33,475 nt of DNA from Tannerellaceae bacterium. GTDB lineage: Bacteria > Bacteroidota > Bacteroidia > Bacteroidales > Tannerellaceae. The stretch lies in the NCBI GenBank assembly GCA_031271045.1, contig JAISWO010000020.1, positions 1 through 33,475 of the forward strand, given 5' to 3'. The notes under the pieces are model-generated. The model was not told the origin of the DNA, did not search any database, and saw only the letters and a list, made by a program, of their open reading frames with translations. The position numbers and the translations under genes are program-made. Below, in pieces: positions 9,096 through 17,276 of the stretch. Positions within the stretch are counted from its first letter, which is position 1. Each line of letters begins with the position of its first letter.

Positions 9096-9680
9096 TTATT
9101 GAGTTCTGATTTTGCTGTTTAGTTTTTCGATTCTCATTTTTATTTCTTCTGCTTGTTTGATTGCCTGTTGTATTTCAAATTTGAATCGTTCCTGAAGGGT
9201 TGCGTCGATGAAGTTGGTAAGGAGTAGCATGTTTTTCTTTACTACTTCGATTTCTCTTGATGTCAGCATTGTTCCTTCCTCTTCCAGTAATGTTTTCAGC
9301 GTGTAGAAAGCGTCAGCCACTCTTTCGTAGGTGGACTTGTCGGAAGTTGCGGGAGGTGTGGTAATCACTTTCCTTTTTGTCCTTGATTTTTTGATCCTGA
9401 CGTTGTCTTCTCTTTTCTGTTTGTTGATGGTGTCTATAACTTCTTGTTGTTCACGGGTTGGAGAAAAATCGGTTAATTTGTTTTTAATTTGTTCCACTTC
9501 TTCTACCCCGTACTCCTTGGACAAGTCTTTTGTTCTTCTTACATTGTTTATGTAATTAATTATTGATTTAAATTCGTCCTTTTCCTTACCTTTAAGTGTG
9601 TCTATGTAAAACTCTGCGGTTCTGTTCTTTATGTACCGTTTTATTTTACCAAAATCAATTGCTTTTTTATCGGCGGCCAT
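9096..9680 (-). CDS. Coiled-coil hypothetical protein, first gene of the tldDE operon
   Basis: I do not recognise this 194-residue protein. It is highly charged, without signal peptide or membrane segment. The C-terminal about 60 residues (EIEVVKKNMLLLTNFIDATLQERFKFEIQQ and onward) and residues 45-90 look helical and coiled-coil forming; a Lys/Arg-rich, Pro/Thr-containing linker (KKSRTKRKVITTPPATS) separates the two. Base composition is more AT-rich than its neighbours. It ends 5 bp before tldD and has a -7 box upstream, so it is probably co-transcribed. By position it may be an accessory factor or regulator of the protease, but nothing in the sequence proves that. It is probably real because the frame is uninterrupted and operonic. 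Confidence 0.7.
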   Translation of the reverse strand: MAADKKAIDFGKIKRYIKNRTAEFYIDTLKGKEKDEFKSIINYINNVRRTKDLSKEYGVEEVEQIKNKLTDFSPTREQQEVIDTINKQKREDNVRIKKSRTKRKVITTPPATSDKSTYERVADAFYTLKTLLEEEGTMLTSREIEVVKKNMLLLTNFIDATLQERFKFEIQQAIKQAEEIKMRIEKLNSKIRTQ

Positions 9681-9722
9681 GATTGTTTTTTTTTATCGAG
9701 TGAGACTGTTTTTTATTGTCCA

Positions 9723-9730
9723 CAAATATA
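9723..9730 (-). promoter_or_regulatory. -7 box of the coiled coil-tldD-tldE operon
   Basis: On the minus strand this reads TATATTTG, matching TAnnTTTG. The start codon is about 42 nt downstream. The -33 element is not clear. Confidence 0.5.
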
Positions 9731-9933
9731 TGAATTATGATTCGATATAATTCTCGGATTAACGTATTTTTTTATGATTTATAATTTGATTTAGATACTT
9801 TTTTCCTTCGTGATGGGGGCATGGTTGTGTATCTTGCAGGCAAACAAGCTGATGGATGCAGTTGTCTTTTTCGTTTCCTGTTTCGACATTATTCGTTGCC
9901 GCTTTTGGCTGTATTGAAAGGCCGGCGCGATGC

Positions 9934-10279
9934 TTGAATCCTCCGGGAGGCGCTTCAAACTTTCCGGGAGGGGGTTCAAATCCCTTCTTAGGGGCTTCAA
10001 ACTTTCCGGGAGGGGCTTTAAATCCTCCGGGAGAGGTTTCAAACTTTCCGGAGGAGGCTTCAAATCCCCTCGCAGGGGCTTCAAATATCTTCGAAGGATA
10101 TTCGAATATCCTTGTATGGACATTCAAATGCCCTTGTATGGATATTCGAATGCCCTGGGGTGGATATTTGAATATCCTTGTATGGATATTCAAATCCCCT
10201 GGGAGGATATTCGAATGTCCTTGGGAGGGCATTTGAATGTCTTTGTGTGATATTCAGGTGTTCACGCAGGGGATTCGGC
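9934..10279. repeat. Helically phased array of about 17 palindromic 21-22 bp units
   Basis: TTC(A/G)AA-type cores recur at 9934, 9954, 9975, 9996, 10017, 10038, 10059, 10080, 10101, 10123, 10145, 10167, 10189, 10210, 10232, 10253 and 10274, that is every 20-22 bp. Arms flanking each core are complementary, so each core can be the tip of a small hairpin, and the linkers (TTGTAT, TCGCA, CCGGGAGG) can be tips of an alternative set. The first half has GC-rich arms and alternates TTCAAAC/TTCAAAT units (a 42-bp higher order); the second half has ATATCC/GGATAT arms. A perfect 20-bp palindrome lies at 10094-10113. Together with 9681-9933, which shows no gene, it fills the 626-bp gap between the tldDE operon and mtgA. 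All reading frames through it are low-complexity and the 22-bp steps break frame, so it is read as non-coding. Confidence 0.9.
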
Positions 10280-10289
10280 GAATGATGTT

Positions 10290-10297
10290 TATATTTG
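10290..10297 (+). promoter_or_regulatory. -7 box of the mtgA-lipB promoter
   Basis: TATATTTG matches TAnnTTTG. It ends only 9 bp before the ATG at 10307, implying a leader of a few nt or none, with the repeat array directly in the upstream promoter region. Confidence 0.5.
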
Positions 10298-10306
10298 CGT
10301 CATTGT

Positions 10307-11017
10307 ATGAAAGCTAAGAAACGTATTTTCAGACGGATCGGTATCTGGTGCAGGAACATCCTGCTTGGGCTCTGGCTGTTCACTATCCTGGCGGTGGTGG
10401 CGCTGCGTTTTATTCCGGTCTATTATACGCCGTTGATGTTTATCCGGATGTATGAGCAGACGAAAGAAGGGAAGGCGCTGAGGCTGGAGCATGCCTGGAC
10501 GCCGCTCGAAAAGATCGCCCATCCGCTCGTTATGGCGGTGATGGCATCGGAAGATAATCGCTTCCTTACGCATAGCGGTTTCGACTTTGAACAGATAAAG
10601 AAGGCGCGCAACGAAGCCGAAGCCGGCAAGCGCCTGCGGGGAGCGAGCACCATTTCGCAGCAAACGGCCAAGAACGTCTTCCTCTGGCCGGGCAAGACCT
10701 ACGTGCGCAAAGGGATTGAAGTTTATTTCACGCTTCTGATCGAATGGATCTGGGGGAAGGAGCGCATCATGGAGGTCTACCTCAACTCCATTGAGATGGG
10801 CGACGGCATCTATGGGGCGGAGGCGGTGGCCCGGGCGCATTTCGGCAAGCATGCTTCCGGACTCTCGCGAGCCGAAGCGGCGCTGATTGCAGCCTCCTTG
10901 CCCAATCCGAGACGGTACAACTCGGCGCATCCGTCTCCCTATATGCTTCGCCGTCAGGGGCAGATTCTTTCGCTGATGAATAAGATAGAAATCACAAATA
11001 TGGGATACAATCCATGA
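10307..11017 (+). CDS. mtgA: Monofunctional peptidoglycan glycosyltransferase MtgA
   Basis: A GT51 transglycosylase that polymerises lipid II into glycan strands at the periplasmic face, without a transpeptidase domain. About 236 residues, normal for MtgA. There is one N-terminal membrane anchor (about residues 14-35, [20 protein letters not shown]). GT51 motifs are in order: [15 protein letters not shown] (catalytic Glu), [62 protein letters not shown] and [23 protein letters not shown] 10307 is preferred over an upstream in-frame TTG at 10295. Its stop overlaps the lipB start (ATGA), so the two form an operon, although their functions are unrelated. Confidence 0.96.
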   Translation: MKAKKRIFRRIGIWCRNILLGLWLFTILAVVALRFIPVYYTPLMFIRMYEQTKEGKALRLEHAWTPLEKIAHPLVMAVMASEDNRFLTHSGFDFEQIKKARNEAEAGKRLRGASTISQQTAKNVFLWPGKTYVRKGIEVYFTLLIEWIWGKERIMEVYLNSIEMGDGIYGAEAVARAHFGKHASGLSRAEAALIAASLPNPRRYNSAHPSPYMLRRQGQILSLMNKIEITNMGYNP

Positions 11018-11727
11018 GTTTCGATTATACAGATATGGGCCTGATTGCCTATCCCGATGCCCTGGCGCGGCAAACGGAGGCTTTCGATGCTTTACTCCAG
11101 GCCAAGCGGAGCGGAACGGCCGGCCGCAACCGGCTTTTCTTCTGCGAACATCTGCCGACGCTGACAATCGGTAAGAGCGGGAACGAGGCCAACCTTTTAG
11201 TCTCCGAGGCCCTCTTGACCGGTCGCGGCATTGCGCTCCATCACATCGGCAGGGGGGGGGATATAACCTATCACGGTCCCGGACAGATCACCGGCTATCC
11301 GGTGTTTGACCTTGAGTACTGGCAAATGGGGCTCCGGCAATACATTCATCTGTTGGAAGATACCATCATCCGTTTTCTTGCCCTCTATGGCATTGCAGCC
11401 GGGAGGCTGGAGGGAGCCGCCGGCGTATGGATAGATGCGCTGATTCCCGGACGTGCGCGCAAGATATGCGCCATAGGAGTGAAGAGTAGCCGTTTTGTGA
11501 CCATGCACGGTTTTGCGCTCAATATCAATACGGATTTGCGTTATTTTTCCCTGATTAATCCTTGCGGCTTTACGGACAAGGGCGTCACTTCGCTGGAACG
11601 GGAACTGGGCGTTGCGCAGGACTTCGAGCGTGCCAAGGAACTGTTGCATGAACTGTTTACGGAAAGCTTCCCCGTCAAGGGAACGTCAGGGAGCATCGAA
11701 GAGGCTGCGCCGCCTGCGCCGGAATAG
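11014..11727 (+). CDS. lipB: Octanoyltransferase LipB
   Basis: LipB transfers octanoyl from acyl-carrier protein to lipoyl domains of 2-oxoacid dehydrogenases or GcvH; LipA then inserts sulphur. The 237-residue protein has the family blocks [29 protein letters not shown] and the catalytic pair Lys150 (RKICAIG) and Cys184 (INPCGF), 34 residues apart as in known LipB. A run of nine G (11252-11260) encodes RGGD inside the active-site block. The last 40 bp overlap the 3' end of tamB on the other strand, and the C-terminal tail ([11 protein letters not shown]) is encoded there. It starts inside the mtgA stop codon. Confidence 0.96.
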   Translation: MSFDYTDMGLIAYPDALARQTEAFDALLQAKRSGTAGRNRLFFCEHLPTLTIGKSGNEANLLVSEALLTGRGIALHHIGRGGDITYHGPGQITGYPVFDLEYWQMGLRQYIHLLEDTIIRFLALYGIAAGRLEGAAGVWIDALIPGRARKICAIGVKSSRFVTMHGFALNINTDLRYFSLINPCGFTDKGVTSLERELGVAQDFERAKELLHELFTESFPVKGTSGSIEEAAPPAPE

Positions 11728-14700
11728 GTCGGAGAGGGTGGAAAAGTCTTTCTTGTACATGATACCGAAACCTTGCGTGGTGAGGCTTTGCTTGAGGTAG
11801 CGATACATATCGTTGGCATGGTTGTAAGCCTTCAGGCGGAATTCTCCGCTGGGCGTGAGCAGGTACTCGATGTCAAATTCGCCGACGAATACGTTCTTCA
11901 CATTCGGGTTGTTCTTGTATCCGAAGTTTCCGTTAAATAACAGCCTGTTGTCCCAGAGTTGTCCGGAGAGCAGCATCTCCACTTCCGTTTCGCTGAAGCC
12001 TTCCTGGCTGGCGCGAATATTTGTACCAATCTGCACTTTGTCGGTGAGGGCGCTCAGGATGCTTGATATTTGCGACGAGATGGCGGCCGACGTCATGGCG
12101 CTGAACTCATTGGAGCTGGGTAGCCGGGTAAAGTCCGAGGGGTGAAATTTGTTCAACACCAGGAGGTATACAATCTGCCGTGTCATCATATCTTCCGTAT
12201 TGGCAAAGCTTTTCACTTTCCGTTCGAGGTCGCTGTTGGCGCCGGGCAATTCGAGGTCGAAGGAGAGGGAAGGATTCGGCAGTGCACCTTCGAGTTGGAG
12301 CACGCAGTTTACGGGGATATTCGTACGGGCGCTTTCGTCGAGCAAGGTCGGGTCGAGATCACCTATATTGGCTGTCACGTTGTAGATCGCATTGATGCTG
12401 AGGTTCGCGTCGCGGGGATCGCCTCGGAAGGAGACGGAACTGCCTTCGCGTATCTTGAAATCTTTGCGTATGAGTTGTTGCAGGCTGAAGTTATAATCTC
12501 CGCTGAGGATAGAGTAGATGCCGTACATGCGCAGGTCGGTCTTGGTGCCGTACTCTACTTGCAAGCTTCCGTTGCCGTAGCCTTTGATGCGGTCGCCGGC
12601 CAGCGGATTCATGATAAGTTCGAGGTTCGCATCTGCCGTGACGTCTAAGGTGAAGTTCATCCTTAGCTCTGTGCCTTCCTCTTCGGGCGGCGGGATGGGG
12701 AGCGGGATGTGTCGGACGGTATCCTGCGGAGCATTGCGGTCTTTGAAGGAGATGAAGTCGTAGGCCGTGGCGGTGGAATTGCCCATGAAGTTGAACGAGA
12801 CGGACGTCCGGGGTTCTGTCCGCATATTGACGTCGAAGTCGATCGTCCGTTCGTTTCCGTGGATGCGGGATGTTCCGCTGCTGAATACGGTTCCGTAGAT
12901 GGTGGGACGTTGTTTTTCGGAGGCATTGTAGACCAGCATCCGGTTGGTCTGTATGTCGACGTCGAAGGTGAAGTTGCGGAAGTAGGAATGGTTTACCTGC
13001 GCGTTGACGATGCCGGTGTTGCCGTACGAGTCGTAGAGGGTGATATGGTTGGTACGGATGGTTCCGGGGTCGAGCAGGATGGAGTCGGAGAAGGTATAGT
13101 ATGTGTCAAGGAATCCGATGCCCAGTCCGCCATCGCGGACGAACATCCGTCCTTCGAGGTCGATGTCTTCGAACGAACCGTAGAGGCGGGCGTAGCCGGA
13201 GCCCCGTCCGCGGAGGCCGGAGACGACGTTGTCTAAGTAGGGCGTGAGGAAGGCGATGTTCAGGCGTTTGGCATCGAACGTCAGGTCGAGGCCGTCGTGT
13301 TCTCCGGCGGGATAGATGTATCCGGTAACGTCGGTGCGCGTCGTATCGTTTTCGTAAATATCGCCACTCATGCGGATGCCTTTCTTTTGTTCATCCCAAG
13401 AACTAAAGAGATTGAGGTCGCCGAGCGTCACCTGGTTGAAGGAGAAATCCTGGACGTAGAGGTTGCCGTTGAGTATGACGTTATGGTAGGGGTCGCTGGC
13501 GTGAAAGAGTCCGGTAGCCTTTCCGCCGAAGCGGAGGGCGTTGAGTTGGAGGGCGTCGAAGATGTAGCTCAGTTCGATACGGTTAAGATCGAGCAGCAAC
13601 GTATCGCCGGGACTGTCCGAGATAGTTCCATCGACATAGAGCCGCTGGTCGTCGAGCGAGATCATGAAGTTACTCACGTCGATCCTTTTTCCCCGGACGA
13701 TGAGGTCGGCTTCGGATAATGTCCAGAGGCTATCGTTGATAAGCAAGGGACTTTCGGCGATGTGAATGTCGGTACGGAGGCGTGAGTCGGCGGTATCGTC
13801 GTCGGTTTCGCTGAAGCGGGCGGATGCGCCGATGTGCGCTTCGAAGCGTTGTTGCTGGTTGTTGGTCCAGTGCAGGAGAGTTTCGATGCGGTTATCCCTG
13901 GCATGGGCTTGCCAGTCGATGATGTTGTGTGCATCCGTAAGGTCGGTCAGTTGCGCAGCCCGCAGTCTGAAGTCGATCCGGTCTGAGGGATTTTCGCAGG
14001 TGAAATAGCAGGATTCCAGTTTTGTGTTTCCAATACGCAGTCCGGGCAGGAAGGCTTCGGTGCGGAATTTGCCCAGCCGTTGGTTGTAGAATCCGGTGAT
14101 GCGTCCCTGCGCGGTCAACGCCAGGGGGAGCCGGAGGGTTTGGGAGAGATGTTCTGTGTTTTCGATGGCGAGCAGGAGGGCAAAATCGTTTTCCGGCATT
14201 GTATAGACGTGCGCATTGCTGGGGTTGTTGGCGACATTGGCGACGTTGGTGAGGGCCGGCAGGTAGTTGGCGAGGGTTTGAAAGAGTCCGGGGAAAAGGG
14301 AGGCGAAGGAGTAAGCTCCGCTGATTTCGCCGTTGACAAGGTCGGACGCTATGGACAGGCGTCGGTCGGGCGCCAGGCCCGAGGCGGTTACTTTGAACTG
14401 CTTCATGAAGAAGTTCCTCGGCGCAGTGCGTATGTCGAGGCTATCGACCGAGATGCTTCCCTGAAGGTTGTCGATGGTGTTACCGGTGAAGTCGGCATGG
14501 AATGAGAGGGATATGTCGGGCGAATCAAGCTTGTCGTAGAGGTTGAGGTTATCGGGCCGTAGGTGTTGGAGGCTGGCGTCGAAGTTGGCGACTGTTTTTT
14601 GCCCTTCGGAGCGGAACATACCTTCGGCGAAGAGCGATCCGTTGGGGTCGTCCATGCGTACAAAGCCGTCGAAGCCGTTGGCTTGGAAGTGTCCGGAGAG

Positions 14701-16152
14701 GAGGATATTTTCGTAACGGTAGTTGCGGTAATCCAATTCATTGACGCGAGCCCGGACGTTGCCGGCGAAGGATCCGCCGACGGGGCATTGAGCGTCGATG
14801 GAGGCGTCGAAGCGCAGGATTCCGAGAAGGCCGTCGTCGGAGAGTTCTCCGGCGAGCAGTTCGGACGAGGTGACGGTTCCGCGCACGTAGGCGGCGATAT
14901 TTTCTTCTTTTTTGCTTCCGAAGAGGAGGTCTGTTTCTATCGTTCCGATGTCGGAGGATAGTTTGCCGTAGGCTACAAGGTTGTCGAAGAAGCCGGATAT
15001 TTCACCGCTGAAGTGGAGAACGCCGAGGCGGAGGATGGGATCGGGCAGGCGTACGGGGCGTGCGTTGAAGTTGGTCGCGAGGCCTGCCAGACCTTCGGAG
15101 GTAAGATACATTTTGTTCACTTTGCCTACGAGGTAGGTTTCGCCCGGTCGGGTGATGCCTTTGAGCGTCATGGTGCCGGCGAAGTGCATTTTGTCGCTGT
15201 AACGGAGCGTAAGTTCACCCAGGTTAATATCGTTGACGCATCCGTCGGCCTGTGCTGCGAGTATGACGGGATCGTGGAAGTTGGCGAGTTCCGGCACGAA
15301 GGCGGCGAGTTCTTCCGGATAGAGTTCGGAGGGCGCTATTTGCAGGCGGAGGGGTGCCGTAAGGATGTCGCCCGGCGTTGTAGCGTCGGCATAGAGAATG
15401 TGCGCGCGGGGTATGATCAGGGCGCTTTCTTTGAGGTGGATTTCAAAGTCGCGGATGGCAAGACTGTCGCTGTTGCCGGCGATGTGCAGGGAGATTTTTT
15501 CCGGCGCGAAGCCGGAGCGTTCGCTGAAAGAGAGCCTGCGGATGCGTGCGTTGAGGCTGTCGGGGCCGAGGGTCTCGAGGGAGATATTGGCGTTAAGGTC
15601 TTGAATGTCGATATGTGCCGGGTCGAAGCGTTTGCCGGTGGCGGGGAGCCGGCTTAGGAGATCGTAGCGGATGCTTCCGCGCCGGAGTATGACGGAGGCG
15701 ATCCGGAGGTCGATGTCGCTTGTTTGGGAGGTATCTTGCCGGAAGGCGTCAACCAGGAATTGTATGTTGAAGGGAGAGCCGGGCGCCTCTTGCGCCAGGT
15801 GGAGTGAGAAGTTTACGAGCCGTATGCCGGTAAAGACGAGCTGTCCTTTGAAGATCAGTGGGAGGATCCGGAATCCGGCGGCGGCGTAACGGGCTTCAAA
15901 CAAGCGTCGGCCGGCTTCGTCTTCGAGGCAGATGTCGTCGGCAACGAGTTGTCCGGGCCATTCGAAGTGCACCCGTCCGATGCGCAGGGGTGCGTGCAGG
16001 CGATCGGTCAGCGTCGCAACGATCTGTTCGCTGATCCCGCGCTGGACGGACGGTATCTCGAGCAGCAGGGTGGGGACGAGGTAGAGCAGACCAACCAGCG
16101 TCGCAAGTAATATCAGTATGTATCTTAACCGTTTAATGTCTTTTGCCTGAAT
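11686..16152 (-). CDS. tamB: TamB/YtfN-family inner-membrane-anchored translocation protein
   Basis: A giant AsmA-like protein of about 1,488 residues if begun at codon 16152. TamB family members span the periplasm as a beta-taco bridge carrying phospholipid or assisting outer-membrane protein insertion. The middle is repetitive amphipathic beta strand; the C-terminal 400 residues carry the DUF490 signature (ITLYDSYGNTGIVNAQV, SSGTSRIHG, GNGSLQVEYGTKTDLRMYG, DFKIREGSSVSFRGDP, IVYLLVLNKF, FNGNFGYKNNPN). The first canonical start in frame is GTG at 15972, but the frame continues upstream through an evident anchor (KDIKRLRYILILLATLVGLLYLVP...) with no ATG, GTG or TTG before the TAA at 16192; ATT at 16150-16152 is the likeliest start position. 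It converges on lipB with a 42-bp overlap and is divergent from tsaD. Confidence 0.88.
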   Translation of the reverse strand: MQAKDIKRLRYILILLATLVGLLYLVPTLLLEIPSVQRGISEQIVATLTDRLHAPLRIGRVHFEWPGQLVADDICLEDEAGRRLFEARYAAAGFRILPLIFKGQLVFTGIRLVNFSLHLAQEAPGSPFNIQFLVDAFRQDTSQTSDIDLRIASVILRRGSIRYDLLSRLPATGKRFDPAHIDIQDLNANISLETLGPDSLNARIRRLSFSERSGFAPEKISLHIAGNSDSLAIRDFEIHLKESALIIPRAHILYADATTPGDILTAPLRLQIAPSELYPEELAAFVPELANFHDPVILAAQADGCVNDINLGELTLRYSDKMHFAGTMTLKGITRPGETYLVGKVNKMYLTSEGLAGLATNFNARPVRLPDPILRLGVLHFSGEISGFFDNLVAYGKLSSDIGTIETDLLFGSKKEENIAAYVRGTVTSSELLAGELSDDGLLGILRFDASIDAQCPVGGSFAGNVRARVNELDYRNYRYENILLSGHFQANGFDGFVRMDDPNGSLFAEGMFRSEGQKTVANFDASLQHLRPDNLNLYDKLDSPDISLSFHADFTGNTIDNLQGSISVDSLDIRTAPRNFFMKQFKVTASGLAPDRRLSIASDLVNGEISGAYSFASLFPGLFQTLANYLPALTNVANVANNPSNAHVYTMPENDFALLLAIENTEHLSQTLRLPLALTAQGRITGFYNQRLGKFRTEAFLPGLRIGNTKLESCYFTCENPSDRIDFRLRAAQLTDLTDAHNIIDWQAHARDNRIETLLHWTNNQQQRFEAHIGASARFSETDDDTADSRLRTDIHIAESPLLINDSLWTLSEADLIVRGKRIDVSNFMISLDDQRLYVDGTISDSPGDTLLLDLNRIELSYIFDALQLNALRFGGKATGLFHASDPYHNVILNGNLYVQDFSFNQVTLGDLNLFSSWDEQKKGIRMSGDIYENDTTRTDVTGYIYPAGEHDGLDLTFDAKRLNIAFLTPYLDNVVSGLRGRGSGYARLYGSFEDIDLEGRMFVRDGGLGIGFLDTYYTFSDSILLDPGTIRTNHITLYDSYGNTGIVNAQVNHSYFRNFTFDVDIQTNRMLVYNASEKQRPTIYGTVFSSGTSRIHGNERTIDFDVNMRTEPRTSVSFNFMGNSTATAYDFISFKDRNAPQDTVRHIPLPIPPPEEEGTELRMNFTLDVTADANLELIMNPLAGDRIKGYGNGSLQVEYGTKTDLRMYGIYSILSGDYNFSLQQLIRKDFKIREGSSVSFRGDPRDANLSINAIYNVTANIGDLDPTLLDESARTNIPVNCVLQLEGALPNPSLSFDLELPGANSDLERKVKSFANTEDMMTRQIVYLLVLNKFHPSDFTRLPSSNEFSAMTSAAISSQISSILSALTDKVQIGTNIRASQEGFSETEVEMLLSGQLWDNRLLFNGNFGYKNNPNVKNVFVGEFDIEYLLTPSGEFRLKAYNHANDMYRYLKQSLTTQGFGIMYKKDFSTLSDLFRRRRRSLFDAP

Positions 16153-16159
16153 TGAGGAG

Positions 16160-16167
16160 CAAAACTA
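16160..16167 (-). promoter_or_regulatory. -7 box of the tamB promoter
   Basis: On the minus strand this reads TAGTTTTG, matching TAnnTTTG. Transcription would start near 16153, directly next to the ATT codon proposed as the tamB start. No clear -33 element. The facing tsaD gene has a near-match TATTTTG at about 16192-16198. Confidence 0.45.
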
Positions 16168-16216
16168 CAATATAATTGCCATAGAATGTGTTATTTTGCC
16201 GGGAAAAACGATTCGT

Positions 16217-17236
16217 ATGACAGTAACAATATTAGGCATTGAGTCCTCGTGCGACGATACGTCGGCGGCTGTGATCCGCGACGGGACGCTACTTTCCAAC
16301 ATCATTGCCTCCCAAGCCGTGCATGAGGCTTACGGTGGCGTGGTGCCCGAGCTGGCTTCGCGCGCCCATCAGCAGAACATTGTCCCCGTCGTCTCCGAAG
16401 CTCTCCGTCAGGCGGGCGTCGGGCGGGCGGAGGTATCGGCTGTTGCCTTTACGCGCGGCCCGGGCCTGATGGGGTCGCTGCTGGTAGGCATATCCTTTGC
16501 CAAGGGACTGGCGGCGGCACTGGGTGTTCCGATGGTGGACGTCAACCACCTTTCGGCACATGTACTGGCGCACTTTATCCGTCGTCCGGGGGAGGCGTTC
16601 GTACCGCCGGCATTTCCTTTTCTCTGTTTGCTGGCGTCGGGGGGCAATTCGCAGATCATTTGCGCATATGCCTACGACCGCATGGAAGTGATCGGGCAAA
16701 CGATCGACGACGCCGCCGGCGAGGCCTTCGACAAATGCGCCAAGGTGATGGGTCTGGGTTATCCCGGAGGGCCGGTGGTGAACAAGCTGGCCGCCCAGGG
16801 CAATCCGCGGGCCTTCGCCTTCAGCCGTCCACAGGTGCCGGGCTATGATTACAGTTTCAGCGGACTGAAGACGTCGTTCCTGTATACCCTGCGCGATTGC
16901 CTGAAGACAGATCCCTCCTTTGTCGAGCACCATAAGGCCGACCTTTGCGCATCGCTCCAACAGGCGATTGTCGATACGCTGATGGCTAAACTTGCCGCGG
17001 CGTCGAAGGATCTCGGTATCCGGCAGGTGGCCGTGGCCGGCGGCGTATCGGCCAATACGGCCCTGCGCGAGGCTTTTCGCAGCTATGGCGAGCGTTTGGG
17101 TTGGACGATCTACATCCCGCCACTGGCTTTTACAACCGACAATGCGGCGATGGTAGCCATGGCCGGTTATTTCCACTACCTCGATGGCCGGTTTTGTTCG
17201 ATGGACGCCACTCCTTTCGCCCGCGTAACGATGTAG
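16217..17236 (+). CDS. tsaD: tRNA threonylcarbamoyltransferase TsaD (Kae1/YgjD)
   Basis: TsaD transfers threonylcarbamoyl from the AMP adduct to A37 of ANN-decoding tRNAs (t6A), working with TsaB, TsaC and TsaE. The 339-residue protein begins MTVTILGIESSCDDTSAAV, the conserved N-terminus, which is why ATG 16217 is chosen over the TTG at 16196. Other signatures: GVVPELASRAHQQN, FTRGPGLMGSLLVG, the metal-binding His cluster VNHLSAHVLAH, LLASGGNSQI, TIDDAAGEAFDKCAKVMGLGYPGGP and the C-terminal AGGVSANTALR and TDNAAMVAMAG. Length is normal. It is followed after 40 bp by cinA in the same direction, a probable operon. Confidence 0.97.
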   Translation: MTVTILGIESSCDDTSAAVIRDGTLLSNIIASQAVHEAYGGVVPELASRAHQQNIVPVVSEALRQAGVGRAEVSAVAFTRGPGLMGSLLVGISFAKGLAAALGVPMVDVNHLSAHVLAHFIRRPGEAFVPPAFPFLCLLASGGNSQIICAYAYDRMEVIGQTIDDAAGEAFDKCAKVMGLGYPGGPVVNKLAAQGNPRAFAFSRPQVPGYDYSFSGLKTSFLYTLRDCLKTDPSFVEHHKADLCASLQQAIVDTLMAKLAAASKDLGIRQVAVAGGVSANTALREAFRSYGERLGWTIYIPPLAFTTDNAAMVAMAGYFHYLDGRFCSMDATPFARVTM

Positions 17237-17276
17237 CACACTGAAAAAGATAAAAGATAAAAGCAAAGACAAGATC

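Noticed and set aside
9759..10232. Minus-strand frame of 157 residues (repeats like GKFEAPPGGF) and plus-strand frames 9856-10250 through the array
   Set aside because: Open frames arise from the stop-poor 21-bp unit on both strands; the 22-bp steps change the frame and no strand shows a coding bias.
9934..10279. CRISPR array
   Set aside because: Repeats of 21-22 bp are contiguous, with no unique spacers, and no cas genes are present.
12142..15657. Several 130-214 residue plus-strand frames opposite tamB
   Set aside because: Shadows of the tamB reading frame; compositions are Val/Gly/Glu-rich artefacts without domains.
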